Source of the DNA: a virus
DNA: 50,096 nucleotides
Virus record (IMG/VR): IMGVR_UViG_3300044615_001819
Coordinates: 1 to 50,096 of that record
Direction: 5' to 3' (one strand)
Shown: piece after piece, positions 40,032 through 47,796 of the stretch
How positions within the stretch are numbered: the stretch's first letter is position 1
Layout: every line of letters starts with the position of its first letter
Notes under the pieces: model-generated
Told to the model about the DNA's origin: nothing
The model's database searches: none
What the model saw: the letters and a program-made list of their open reading frames with translations, nothing else
Made by a program: the position numbers and the translations under genes

Positions 40032-41912
40032 TTATTCCATCCCCGAAACCATAGATTTAACTTCCTCTAGGGGGATTTCCAACTTCTGCGATAATTCAGC
40101 CATTAAGGTATCTAAAATCCCTTGTAGGTTATCTCCTCCCTCAACATACCCTACACCGTTTAGAACCTCAACTACAGTAGCATCAGTAGCCATAGCTAAA
40201 GCACTTGCCACTTCCTGGATTTGCATATCAAGGTCAACTGCTACCGTGGCTCCTGTTTCACCTTCAGCTTCAGCTTCTGGTTCTGCTTCTGCCTGAATCT
40301 CTTGCATATTTCGCATTTGTTCAGATATGTTTTCCCATTCTGCTTCAGGGTCAAATCCTAACAATTCTTGTGCTGTCTTAACTGATACAATCTGATTCAG
40401 GACTAAAGAACTTAATTCCTCCATAGATAGTTCAAAATGTTCTTCTGGTTTGAAAGATTCCTTAGTTTCATTTTGAATAGTATTTTGTTCATCAATAGAA
40501 GCATTAGGAGTTAAAGCTCGTTGTAAATCTTCAGTTACCAATCTCATCGCAGTGTCAGCGATTGGTGTTTCTAGTTTCTCCAATCGGGCAAGGCGGTCTA
40601 CCTTAGCATCAACAGAATCTAGAACGAACTCATTCAACCCTGAAACTGAAATCATTTCGGCTTTATCAGGGGGTAAACCGTGGGCTAAGGCTACCAACTT
40701 ATAACAGTTCTCTAGGAATCTTAACAATTCCTCACCATAGGCGGTCAAAGCTTGTTCTTGGCTGATAAAGTCCATACTTTTGGCCACACCCGACTCTTGC
40801 ATTGGTCTATCAGTACCAGCAGAAATACCGTTACTAAATACTAAATCTTTGATTCTAGATTCAATACCTTGTAAATAGCCTGTAATAGTGGAAATCGCTG
40901 AACCAGTAGTCTCATTAAAGCTAAATCCTGACCCAATCAAAACTCTATGATTACCAGTTTGTTGTTTGGCTTCTTCAATGTCCACCATTTTATCAACAGT
41001 TTCCGCCATCGGAGTAAATAGTCTTTGAATCTGTCCAGCCAAATTAGCAGTATAGGAAAGATTATTGTGAACTCGGATGTGTTCTAGAACCAAATAAATG
41101 GCTTCTTTGACTACCCATAGATTCTCTGGGGCTTGAATCTTAACTACCGGAATACTATCTCTACCATGTTCAATAGTTGATTTCTTACTGACCATGTATT
41201 CTTTAGTTTCTAAGTCTAAACCCATGACAGGACTAGGTGTACCATCTTTTGCTAATTCTACTGGACACGAATAAATATTTATTTCTTTATCATCAATAAA
41301 AGTCCAGTTTAGGTATACTCTAGGAATACCCACTGGGTCATATTCAGTCATTAACTCTCTAATTTTTATCCATTGTAACCGTCCATCCTTTTCGTCATAG
41401 TGGACTACTTTACAGGGGTCATATAGGGCAATATAAGGCATTAAACCTTGTTCATCTTGTTCCTTACGGTTTTTAGGTAGGTTCTCAGTATATTCAATAT
41501 CAATTACTGCATAAACTCGTTCATACTTCAAAAGTCTGTAAAATACTTCTTTAATAAAGTTCTTTTCTTTTTGGTTATTTCCATTTACGGATTCCCTAAA
41601 TTTAGCCCAGAACTTCCCCTCGTCTCCCTGAGTTCCCAAACCATTAATAACATGATTTGAAGCAGTCATCCGATTCATTAATTGGGCTAAACATTGCCCT
41701 AAAATAGGTGTGTAGGTAAAAATCTTTTTGCGGTACTTATAGACTTCTGCATCCTCATCTGGCTTTTTGCAGAGGTATTTCTCCAGATTTTCCCTAATCT
41801 GATTACCCCCCGCTAACAAATCGTCAGCAGTCTCATAGATGTATTTTTTAGCCAGTACATCGGGGTGATAAGTTTCTAACTGATTAAACGGGACTTTCTC
41901 AGGGTATCGCAT
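40032..41912 (-). CDS. Portal protein
   Basis: Encodes 626 residues, 56 nt downstream of TerL in the same operon. It has the layout of the DUF4055-type portal family: an early segment KYRKKIFTYTPILGQCLAQL, a central wing region with EHGRDSIPVVKI, a crown-helix region (DRPMQESGVAKSMDFISQEQ) and a C-terminal acidic stretch rich in Glu/Ala (EAEPEAEAEGETGA). The portal forms the dodecameric vertex through which DNA is packaged and ejected. The sequence is complete. Confidence 0.75.
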   Translation of the reverse strand: MRYPEKVPFNQLETYHPDVLAKKYIYETADDLLAGGNQIRENLEKYLCKKPDEDAEVYKYRKKIFTYTPILGQCLAQLMNRMTASNHVINGLGTQGDEGKFWAKFRESVNGNNQKEKNFIKEVFYRLLKYERVYAVIDIEYTENLPKNRKEQDEQGLMPYIALYDPCKVVHYDEKDGRLQWIKIRELMTEYDPVGIPRVYLNWTFIDDKEINIYSCPVELAKDGTPSPVMGLDLETKEYMVSKKSTIEHGRDSIPVVKIQAPENLWVVKEAIYLVLEHIRVHNNLSYTANLAGQIQRLFTPMAETVDKMVDIEEAKQQTGNHRVLIGSGFSFNETTGSAISTITGYLQGIESRIKDLVFSNGISAGTDRPMQESGVAKSMDFISQEQALTAYGEELLRFLENCYKLVALAHGLPPDKAEMISVSGLNEFVLDSVDAKVDRLARLEKLETPIADTAMRLVTEDLQRALTPNASIDEQNTIQNETKESFKPEEHFELSMEELSSLVLNQIVSVKTAQELLGFDPEAEWENISEQMRNMQEIQAEAEPEAEAEGETGATVAVDLDMQIQEVASALAMATDATVVEVLNGVGYVEGGDNLQGILDTLMAELSQKLEIPLEEVKSMVSGME

Positions 41913-41968
41913 AGGGTGGGCGGGGTTAGGTCTTCTACTTAGGTCATGAGCGTCCCTACCCTCGCCCC

Positions 41969-43729
41969 TTAATAGCCAGAATTATAATTTCCGTAGAGAC
42001 TATCATCTTGGGGGACACTGGGTATTAGGGTATTTGCACCCATACTATCGATGATATTCTCAATATTCCGATGCTCCAAAGTAGCCAAAACGTAACGTAA
42101 AGCATCGCAAAAATGGTCTCTTTGCCCTTCAGCCACTTTCTCGGTAACATTCCCTTCTTTAGACTCTCGGTGATATGCAGTCATGTCCTCAAAAACCCTT
42201 TTACAGGATTTGGCAATAAAAAGTTTATCTTGGTGTAATAAAGTGTTAACCACCCCATTACCTTCTGATACCCTATTATAGCCCTCCATTAACTTGGGAA
42301 CACCCGCTTTTCTCATGGTTAAAATTCTTCCCGGTTGTGACGGGTCAGCATATCCACGGTTGACACCATGCGTTCTGGCTAACTCAATGGCTTTCTCATT
42401 GTGGACTCGTTGTTCAATGGCCGCTTTAGGGTTGGGATTTTCCCAACAATCAATCACAAAATAAGCGGCTCCCCGTCTTCCCACCACTACTAGGGCAGGA
42501 TTCACATCTCCCCAGTCCACTCCGATATATACTTGGTCAAATTTTGTCGGTAAATCGTCATCATCCAGTAAGTGTCTCTTATCTAAATCTGAGAATATCT
42601 GACCATCAAAAGATTCCCAAGATGCTAAAAATTCTTGTCTAAAGATTTTTTCGGGTAATGACTCTTTGGTTCTTTGGATTTCATCAAGGGGAATAAAGGG
42701 ATTATCATAAACTGTTTTTAAAAAACTAGCCCAATTAGGAACTTCACCACCTTGTAGGTAAAGACTATGGAAAAATGTACCTGCCCCCTTGGGCGTACCA
42801 ATAATTAGAGATGTACTATTTTTAGTATCAACTAAAGCAGGGCGAATCACTTCCGTCCATACAATAGGTTTTATATCTTGCATCTCATCTAATCCAGCAA
42901 AATATATCTTCAACCCCCGCATATTGTCGCCGTTATCTTCATTGGCTCCTCTGAGGATGATGTCTGGTTTATTTCCTTTAAAAACGATTCTGCATTCAGA
43001 CTTAAAAATTCTTTTAACTGCTGGGTGTCCATCTAGAATATTTACAAGTGGTTCCCAGTGGATTTGTTTAGCCTGTTTTAAGCTAGGCATAACGAGCAAA
43101 ACGACGGGGGGTGAAGCTTTATCATAGTTGCCGTTGTAATTAATAGCCCTTTCGATTAAAGTAGTTAATAGTAGCCTGGAATTATGGGTAGGGATGTTAC
43201 TTTTACTACATAGGAAAATCCCTCCTTCTACTTGAATACACTTAGTTCGATGTCTTCCAACAGGGATTACATCGGCTATAAAAAAGCTTTCCCACGGATG
43301 CAAAATTTTACGAGGAACAGATAAATTAAGTTTTTTACTTCCCTTTTGAATGTTTTGATGGTAATAGAATATTTCCTCAGTAGTCCATGTGTTAGACTCT
43401 AACTTACGGTTTAGCTCCAAAACCCACTCATGGTTTTTCCCTGCTCTGATAACCTGTCCATTTTCAAAGACAATATCGTAGCAATCATCTTCAAATACCT
43501 CGGTAGCCGCTAAAACTTTTACAGGTAAACCCTGTTCATTATATACAGTGTCCCCAGTGAAAATTTTCTTAATCGGTTTATAACCATTTTTGGTCAAAAT
43601 AGGGGTGTTTTCTTCTAAATTTTTCCCAAATCTCCTCGATGAAACCAAAACCTTGAATCTGGCAGGGTCTCCGAATACTTCTTGTTGTCCCGGGTGTAAA
43701 TATAATTTTAATTTTCCAGGTTTTGCCAT
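41969..43729 (-). CDS. terL: Terminase large subunit with mini-intein
   Basis: Encodes 586 residues as a precursor; after removal of a 147-residue intein the product is 439 residues. Packaging motor: Walker A FGK-S (split by the intein), Walker B IYFAGLDE, and a nuclease domain with IGVDWGD, YADPSQPG and DHFCDALRY acids. The start is ATG 43729, with GAG close upstream; a longer frame uses TTG 43744. A phage-type promoter element is 26 bp upstream. The intein sits in the ATP-binding loop, so unspliced protein should be inactive. Confidence 0.9.
   Translation of the reverse strand: MAKPGKLKLYLHPGQQEVFGDPARFKVLVSSRRFGKNLEENTPILTKNGYKPIKKIFTGDTVYNEQGLPVKVLAATEVFEDDCYDIVFENGQVIRAGKNHEWVLELNRKLESNTWTTEEIFYYHQNIQKGSKKLNLSVPRKILHPWESFFIADVIPVGRHRTKCIQVEGGIFLCSKSNIPTHNSRLLLTTLIERAINYNGNYDKASPPVVLLVMPSLKQAKQIHWEPLVNILDGHPAVKRIFKSECRIVFKGNKPDIILRGANEDNGDNMRGLKIYFAGLDEMQDIKPIVWTEVIRPALVDTKNSTSLIIGTPKGAGTFFHSLYLQGGEVPNWASFLKTVYDNPFIPLDEIQRTKESLPEKIFRQEFLASWESFDGQIFSDLDKRHLLDDDDLPTKFDQVYIGVDWGDVNPALVVVGRRGAAYFVIDCWENPNPKAAIEQRVHNEKAIELARTHGVNRGYADPSQPGRILTMRKAGVPKLMEGYNRVSEGNGVVNTLLHQDKLFIAKSCKRVFEDMTAYHRESKEGNVTEKVAEGQRDHFCDALRYVLATLEHRNIENIIDSMGANTLIPSVPQDDSLYGNYNSGY
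43181..43621 (-). other. Class 3 mini-intein in TerL
   Basis: A 147-residue intein with no homing endonuclease. It starts NLEENTPILT (block A, Asn at position 1 in place of Cys/Ser) and ends IPTHN before Ser+1. Block B GQVIRAGKNHEWVL carries His and Trp66; block F KCIQV has Cys128; block G has Thr145 before His146-Asn147. Trp-Cys-Thr at these places is the class 3 signature, in which the block F Cys is the first nucleophile. The flanking exteins join as SSRRFGK-SRLLL, a normal terminase Walker A. Confidence 0.85.
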
Positions 43730-43754
43730 TATCTCTACGCTCAATCGCTTCTGT

Positions 43755-43768
43755 CTTAGATTGGGCGA
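43755..43768 (-). promoter_or_regulatory. Phage-type promoter element before terL
   Basis: TCGCCCAATCTAAG on the minus strand, 26 bp before the ATG of terL. Confidence 0.7.
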
Positions 43769-43837
43769 TGGGGGCTTACCCTAGCGATAAGATTTACTTA
43801 TACTTCATTGATAGCTTTTTCTTACGGATAAAATATG

Positions 43838-43877
43838 TTGACAAACCAATAAGCGGTATGTTATGTTGGGAACATAC
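43838..43877 (+). promoter_or_regulatory. Host-type promoter with dyad
   Basis: TTGACA (43838-43843) and TATGTT at 18-nt spacing (43862-43867), overlaid by the inverted repeat GTATGTT-N8-AACATAC (43856-43877), a possible operator over the start region of the mazG-like gene. Confidence 0.6.
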
Positions 43878-43900
43878 AGACCTTAAAGACCTAAAAACCT

Positions 43901-44482
43901 ATGCGATTTGAATTAACACCAGAAAATTTGGCTTACCTAGACTCATATATGGAGTTTACGGACTCTACAGCAGTTTACCCCGATGAAGTAGCCCTGACTT
44001 ATTCCATTCTGGGTTTGGTTAATGAGTTAGCTGAAACCATCGAGTGCTATAATGACCAAATAGCTCAAGATGACACTAACCTTAAGGCAATCGCCCTAGA
44101 ACTGGGGGACGTAGTTTACTACTTGTGTCGAATAGTTAAGCACCTGGGACTCCCCCCACTGTCCACCTTATTTTCACAATACTCTTTGGGCAAACCAGAT
44201 TCGGTTTCTTCATTGAGATTGAGTAAAGTGTTTGAAAGAGCGGTAATTTTTGCTGGCTCCCTCGCTAGTATTCACAAAAAACAACTACGGGGTGATGAAG
44301 CATACCAATCCCCAGCTATCTTACAGTCTAAGATGCGGGTAATGCCCCTGTTCGTCATTCTTGATGAGTTATCCTGCCTGTTCGGGTTTAACAACCTTCT
44401 CAGTGTAATGAACATGAACATGGCAAAGCTATCTGCCCGAAAATTGGCAGGTACTATTAAAGGGGATGGAGATTATCGCTAA
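43901..44482 (+). CDS. MazG-like nucleotide pyrophosphohydrolase
   Basis: Encodes 193 residues. The metal-binding pattern E-x-x-E ... E-x-x-D is E42/E45 (NELAE) and E67/D70 (ELGD), flanked by helices (VALTYSILGLVNELAETIEC and LGDVVYYLCRIVKHL), which defines the MazG/NTP-PPase fold. Such enzymes hydrolyse NTPs or dNTPs; cyanophages often carry them, and proposed roles are nucleotide recycling or alarmone control. The C-terminal half is unrelated. A good terminator follows. Confidence 0.8.
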   Translation: MRFELTPENLAYLDSYMEFTDSTAVYPDEVALTYSILGLVNELAETIECYNDQIAQDDTNLKAIALELGDVVYYLCRIVKHLGLPPLSTLFSQYSLGKPDSVSSLRLSKVFERAVIFAGSLASIHKKQLRGDEAYQSPAILQSKMRVMPLFVILDELSCLFGFNNLLSVMNMNMAKLSARKLAGTIKGDGDYR

Positions 44483-44500
44483 TTAAACTGACTCAACTTT

Positions 44501-44531
44501 AATAACCCTAGCCTAGCTAGGGATTTTTTTT
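44501..44531 (+). terminator. Intrinsic terminator
   Basis: CCCTAG-CCTAG-CTAGGG followed by a run of nine T after one A, just past the mazG-like gene. Confidence 0.85.
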
Positions 44532-44541
44532 TTGTTGGGGG

Positions 44542-44571
44542 TTGACAAACCCATAAAGGCTAAGTTATACT
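44542..44571 (+). promoter_or_regulatory. Host-type promoter, copy 1 of a duplicated pair
   Basis: TTGACA-N17-TTATAC (44542-44570). The 23-nt span from TTGACA matches the tRNA promoter at 45431 at all but one base. Confidence 0.8.
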
Positions 44572-44605
44572 GTTAAAGTAATCAGAAAACACTAAAGAGG
44601 TAAAT

Positions 44606-45445
44606 ATGGAAATCGTAAAACCCACAACTGTTAAAGTCCCCGAATTAGATATGGAATTGCAATTTTTTGTCAGTGCAGACGGGAAAACCTGTGGCATGAG
44701 TCAGTCTGCGTTAGCCCGATTATGTGGAGTTCAACGTGGGAGTATGTTCTCAGAGGGTCGGGTTATCGCAAATCTTTCTCAAGAAACCCCCGAATCAAAA
44801 ACAGTCCCAGAATGCTTGAAACCCTTCCAAGGTAAGGTTTTCTCCCAGACGCTGAAAGGGGATTGCGACAGTGTTAATCTTGCGAACATTGTCAACAGTA
44901 AAGCCGCCGCCGCTATCATTTCCTATTACGGTTTTGAATCAAAAGCCGCTAATCCAGTGGCTCGAAAAAGTCTTTTAGCTTTTGCTTCAATCGGAATCGA
45001 CACATGGATTAAATCTGTCACTGGTTATGTCTCTGACTCAGACCGTCTGGCTAACATTGAAATGGTCATGACGGGTTTAGTTGGTGAAGTACGGGAAATG
45101 CGAGAAGAAATCCGTGACTTCAAAAAAGTAGTCACGGTCTATCCTAAAATCGATGGGTGGAAAAATGGACTAAAAGGTTTGCCCTTTTATCTGCCGGAAG
45201 ATTTCTCCCTAAAAGATTACCTAGAAGCAAAGGCTTTAGACTTCACTAACACAGAGTTCCGCAAAATCCGCCTTCAAGTTGCTCAAGCATGGGAAACCTT
45301 AATGGGTGAAAAACCCCCAAAACGCCATGTCTACGGGTTAAAAAACGGCAAGAAAAAACGAATCAGCACTGAGTATTTCTACCGACGGGAAGACATCCCG
45401 ATGATTGAGGAAATTCTTTTGGGTTTAGACTTGACAAACCCATAA
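44606..45445 (+). CDS. Antirepressor-like regulatory protein
   Basis: Encodes 279 residues with GAGG before the ATG. The N-terminal section (DGKTCGMSQSALARLCGVQR) is an HTH-like element of the type seen in cyanobacterial/phage antirepressor-like proteins; the middle contains SKAAAAIISYYGFES and a helical charged segment (GEVREMREEIRDFKKVV), and the C-terminal domain carries an RHVYG/KRIST-type basic patch. The gene at 8236-8973 is of similar design. Probably a DNA-binding regulator; the target is unknown. The last codons overlap the tRNA promoter. Confidence 0.6.
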   Translation: MEIVKPTTVKVPELDMELQFFVSADGKTCGMSQSALARLCGVQRGSMFSEGRVIANLSQETPESKTVPECLKPFQGKVFSQTLKGDCDSVNLANIVNSKAAAAIISYYGFESKAANPVARKSLLAFASIGIDTWIKSVTGYVSDSDRLANIEMVMTGLVGEVREMREEIRDFKKVVTVYPKIDGWKNGLKGLPFYLPEDFSLKDYLEAKALDFTNTEFRKIRLQVAQAWETLMGEKPPKRHVYGLKNGKKKRISTEYFYRREDIPMIEEILLGLDLTNP

Positions 45446-45460
45446 CGGCTAAGTTATAAT
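45431..45460 (+). promoter_or_regulatory. Host-type promoter, copy 2, for the tRNA
   Basis: TTGACA (45431-45436) and TATAAT (45455-45460), with the stop codon of the previous gene in the spacer. Near-duplicate of 44542-44571. Confidence 0.8.
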
Positions 45461-45485
45461 AAAGAGGTCTGGAGCAAAAGACCTT

Positions 45486-45557
45486 CTGGGTTTAGCTTAT
45501 CGGATAAGCACCGTCCTCATAAGACGGCATAGGTGGGTTCGACTCCCACAACCCAGA
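45486..45557 (+). tRNA. tRNA with anticodon CAU (Met or Ile2)
   Basis: A 72-nt cloverleaf: acceptor CTGGGTT/AACCCAG, discriminator A, D stem GCTT/AAGC, anticodon stem CCGTC/GACGG with loop CTCATAA, T arm GTGGG-TTCGACT-CCCAC. There is no encoded CCA and no GGG/CCC run in the anticodon stem, so it is not an initiator. CAU may decode AUG, or AUA after lysidine modification; sequence alone does not settle it. Confidence 0.85.
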
Positions 45558-45579
45558 TTTGTTCCTTGTTTGGTTTATT

Positions 45580-45609
45580 TAACCCCCTAGAGTATAGGGG
45601 GTTTTTTCT
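45580..45609 (+). terminator. Terminator after the tRNA
   Basis: CCCCCTA-GAGTA-TAGGGGG followed by TTTTTT. Confidence 0.8.
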
Positions 45610-45615
45610 TGCCTG

Positions 45616-46458
45616 TTAATAGTTACTGAACCATATATCCTTAAATTCTTCTAAAGCCTTTTCTAATTGTTCCCACACTCCTAAGACCGACTCTCCCCCT
45701 TGTTCCCACAGTTCTAAGACAGACTCTCCTCCTTGTTCTGGAATTACTCTAGACTTAAAGGGGGGGGTTTTCCGTCCGTTCCAGTTAACCCCTAGATTTC
45801 CATGTTCTGACTCTAAATGGATTCCTACAGCATTAGCGATTAATTTGCGCTTCTGTCCTCCCCATCGCATAGCAAATAGCATATCGGCTCTAGCGGCATT
45901 TTGATGGACTGTAGGGTAGGAATTTTCACTATTGGGAGCATACCAAGCTTGAAAGAATCCAATGGGGACATAATACCCATCCTTAAAGACACGGGGCATA
46001 ATCGGGAAACGGTCTAATCTGAGCCAGACTTCCTGTTCATAAAATACGTTAGGGTCGCTAACATAATCTGTCCATTTATCAAAACCTACTGCACTAACTC
46101 GGTCAATACCGTAAATACAATCGGTTTCTATAAGCTCTTTTCGGATATGATTCATTGAGCGAGGGGGTAGAACAATATCAGAGTCAAAGTGGACTAGCCA
46201 ACCGCTTTTAGATAAAATATTAGACTTCAAAAATTCATCGATTGCCTGGGATTTACCGAAAGTTTGACCCTCAGCAAAAAAAGCTTCAGTAGCATAACAC
46301 TGAACATGGTGAAAGGAACATACCTCTTGGGTCTTCAGGTCTTGGGGTGTAGTGAGGACTACCAGATTGTCGAACTGCGGACGATTGAAAAGTAAAGACC
46401 AAGACAAAAAATCCGAATAACCAACACAAGTGGTAAAAGCTTCAACGGGAGAGTACAT
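45616..46458 (-). CDS. Glycosyltransferase (GT-A type), late
   Basis: Encodes 280 residues. The nucleotide-sugar metal motif is D92-S93-D94 in LVHFDSDIVLP; the N-terminal beta-alpha start (LVVLTTPQDLKTQEVCSFHH) and GKSQAIDEFL are as in GT-A enzymes. It could modify virion proteins or host surface sugars. The C-terminus contains a tandem duplication, EQGGESVLELW then EQGGESVLGVW, from a DNA repeat near 45680-45740. The promoter is a phage-type element (46488), so it is expressed late with virion genes. It has a Gly/Trp-rich segment but no membrane span. Confidence 0.75.
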   Translation of the reverse strand: MYSPVEAFTTCVGYSDFLSWSLLFNRPQFDNLVVLTTPQDLKTQEVCSFHHVQCYATEAFFAEGQTFGKSQAIDEFLKSNILSKSGWLVHFDSDIVLPPRSMNHIRKELIETDCIYGIDRVSAVGFDKWTDYVSDPNVFYEQEVWLRLDRFPIMPRVFKDGYYVPIGFFQAWYAPNSENSYPTVHQNAARADMLFAMRWGGQKRKLIANAVGIHLESEHGNLGVNWNGRKTPPFKSRVIPEQGGESVLELWEQGGESVLGVWEQLEKALEEFKDIWFSNY

Positions 46459-46487
46459 ATTTTCTCAGTGGGCAGGGGGATTCAAGA

Positions 46488-46500
46488 ATATTTTGGGCGC
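46488..46500 (-). promoter_or_regulatory. Phage-type promoter element, minus strand
   Basis: GCGCCCAAAATAT on the minus strand, 30 bp before the glycosyltransferase start, immediately after a terminator hairpin. Confidence 0.6.
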
Positions 46501-46514
46501 ATACTTTTAGGCAC

Positions 46515-46539
46515 AAAAAAACCACCGGTTAAGGTGGTT
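46515..46539 (-). terminator. Terminator of the AACCACC type, third copy
   Basis: AACCACC-TTAACC-GGTGGTT with seven T on the minus strand. Same family as 46926-46952 and 47742-47768, but the loop is TTAACC and the -10 place reads TAAAAG, so the promoter part has decayed. Confidence 0.7.
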
Positions 46540-46562
46540 AAATTTACCGACATCCAAAATCA

Positions 46563-46889
46563 TTACCACACATCAAGCGGCAATCCAGGGTAACGTATTT
46601 GAATCCCTAGAGCGTCGCAAGTGAACTGCAAACTATCAGATAATGGATGACTTTCTCCAAACAAATAAATGACTTTATGTGTCAGTGGGAAGTATATGTG
46701 CAAAATACTGATTAGTCTAATGGCTTTTTCGGCATTGTAATCTTCTGAGACTATTACCAATTCCTCATCTGTTAAAAAGTCAATAACACCCTCTGGAAGT
46801 TTGATAGTTCTTGGGGGAGTTATATACTCTAGTGCCAAAAAGTCGCAACAATCCTGCTTACTTTTAAACTGTGGGGGTTTGATATTCAT
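46563..46889 (-). CDS. Hypothetical protein
   Basis: Encodes 108 residues. A mixed alpha/beta pattern (LVIVSEDYNAEKAIRLISIL, then KVIYLFGESHPLSDSLQFTC) suggests a small Rossmann-like or P-loop-free domain; no catalytic motif is seen. The promoter is a host-type hybrid with a terminator (46917-46952). Confidence 0.65.
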   Translation of the reverse strand: MNIKPPQFKSKQDCCDFLALEYITPPRTIKLPEGVIDFLTDEELVIVSEDYNAEKAIRLISILHIYFPLTHKVIYLFGESHPLSDSLQFTCDALGIQIRYPGLPLDVW

Positions 46890-46916
46890 GGCTACATGGG
46901 TTAAATGTACTTTCTT

Positions 46917-46952
46917 ATTATAGCAACAAAAAAACCACCCGTCAAGGTGGTT
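46917..46952 (-). promoter_or_regulatory. Terminator-promoter hybrid, copy 1
   Basis: On the minus strand the hairpin AACCACC-TTGACG-GGTGGTT with a T-run is followed 17 nt after the loop by TATAAT (complement of 46917-46922). The 6-nt loop TTGACG is the -35 hexamer. It ends the upstream gene and starts the gene at 46563-46889. Confidence 0.75.
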
Positions 46953-46971
46953 AATGTTTTATTTTGTATCG

Positions 46972-47703
46972 TTAACCGTTTATAGTGCTGAAAAATCCTT
47001 CTATTGCCTCTCTCACTTCTGGGTGATTTGCCGGATAAACTGCTATCTCTCGCATTGCCCCGTTGACTAACCGTTTCTCTTGTTGACTTAGTTGACGACA
47101 ACTCTTTTTAACGTATTTTCCAAGTTGAGACCGATTATCATGGGAAGGGTTAAATCCCATTTCTAGTGCAATCTCAACAACTCCTTGCAAGGAATCCCCA
47201 GTTAAAGTAGCCTGACTTGGCATTAAATCGGAAATAGCATGGTCAATTAGAAATTGGGCTAATCGGGGGTTATTTCGAGAAATCAATCCCTCAATTTCCA
47301 CAACTGCCTTAGCTGTTTCAACAGCAACCTGACGAGATGTTAATTTAGGCTGTTCTACATGGTGCAGACTAACTGTGCCAGTTGTGACTAGCGTTTTGAT
47401 TTGCTGTAGCATCCAGATTTTGAACTTCACCGAACACCAACCAGCAAACTCTAAAGCGACTTCTTCAATTGCCCATGTTCCAGTAGTTGCAGGTAAGCCC
47501 CCAACGTTAGACACCATTACGGGAATCCCCGCAATGCCCTCAAACTCAGTCAGGAACTCGGTTGTAGCATTTAGTCGATTCCAATCATTAATCCGTTTCC
47601 CACTAGCCTTAGCCATATCGGTTAGACAAACCCAGACCCGACCTTCACGATTTTCAAAGCGAATGTTGTTGGAGTTGAAATCAAAAACAGATAAATTAGA
47701 CAT
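46972..47703 (-). CDS. KilA-N domain regulator
   Basis: Encodes 243 residues. Residues about 20-105 (VWVCLTDMAKASGKRINDWN, then WAIEEVALEFAGWCSVKFKI, W-M) are a KilA-N DNA-binding domain. The C-terminal half is helical, with the segments LISRNNPRLAQFLIDHAISD and LGKYVKKSCRQLSQQEKRLV. Found in phages and large DNA viruses as transcription regulators. The promoter is the hybrid at 47733-47768. Confidence 0.8.
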   Translation of the reverse strand: MSNLSVFDFNSNNIRFENREGRVWVCLTDMAKASGKRINDWNRLNATTEFLTEFEGIAGIPVMVSNVGGLPATTGTWAIEEVALEFAGWCSVKFKIWMLQQIKTLVTTGTVSLHHVEQPKLTSRQVAVETAKAVVEIEGLISRNNPRLAQFLIDHAISDLMPSQATLTGDSLQGVVEIALEMGFNPSHDNRSQLGKYVKKSCRQLSQQEKRLVNGAMREIAVYPANHPEVREAIEGFFSTING

Positions 47704-47732
47704 AGTTTAGTCCAGAAATAGGTATCCCGTTT

Positions 47733-47768
47733 ATTATAGCAACAAAAAAACCACCCGTCAAGGTGGTT
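47733..47768 (-). promoter_or_regulatory. Terminator-promoter hybrid, copy 2
   Basis: As copy 1: stem GGTGGTT/AACCACC (47762-47768 and 47749-47755), loop TTGACG (complement of 47756-47761), TATAAT (complement of 47733-47738) with a 17-nt spacer that contains the T-run. Confidence 0.75.
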
Positions 47769-47796
47769 TAATATTTAATTCAGAAGTAACTTTAGA

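Noticed and set aside
43729-43744. TTG start for TerL at 43744
   Set aside because: An ATG five codons later has GAG close upstream, and the extra residues (MSVEI) add nothing recognisable.
45486-45557. tRNA as a prophage attachment site
   Set aside because: No integrase or direct att repeat is visible nearby, and the tRNA has its own promoter and terminator, so a phage-borne tRNA gene is more likely.
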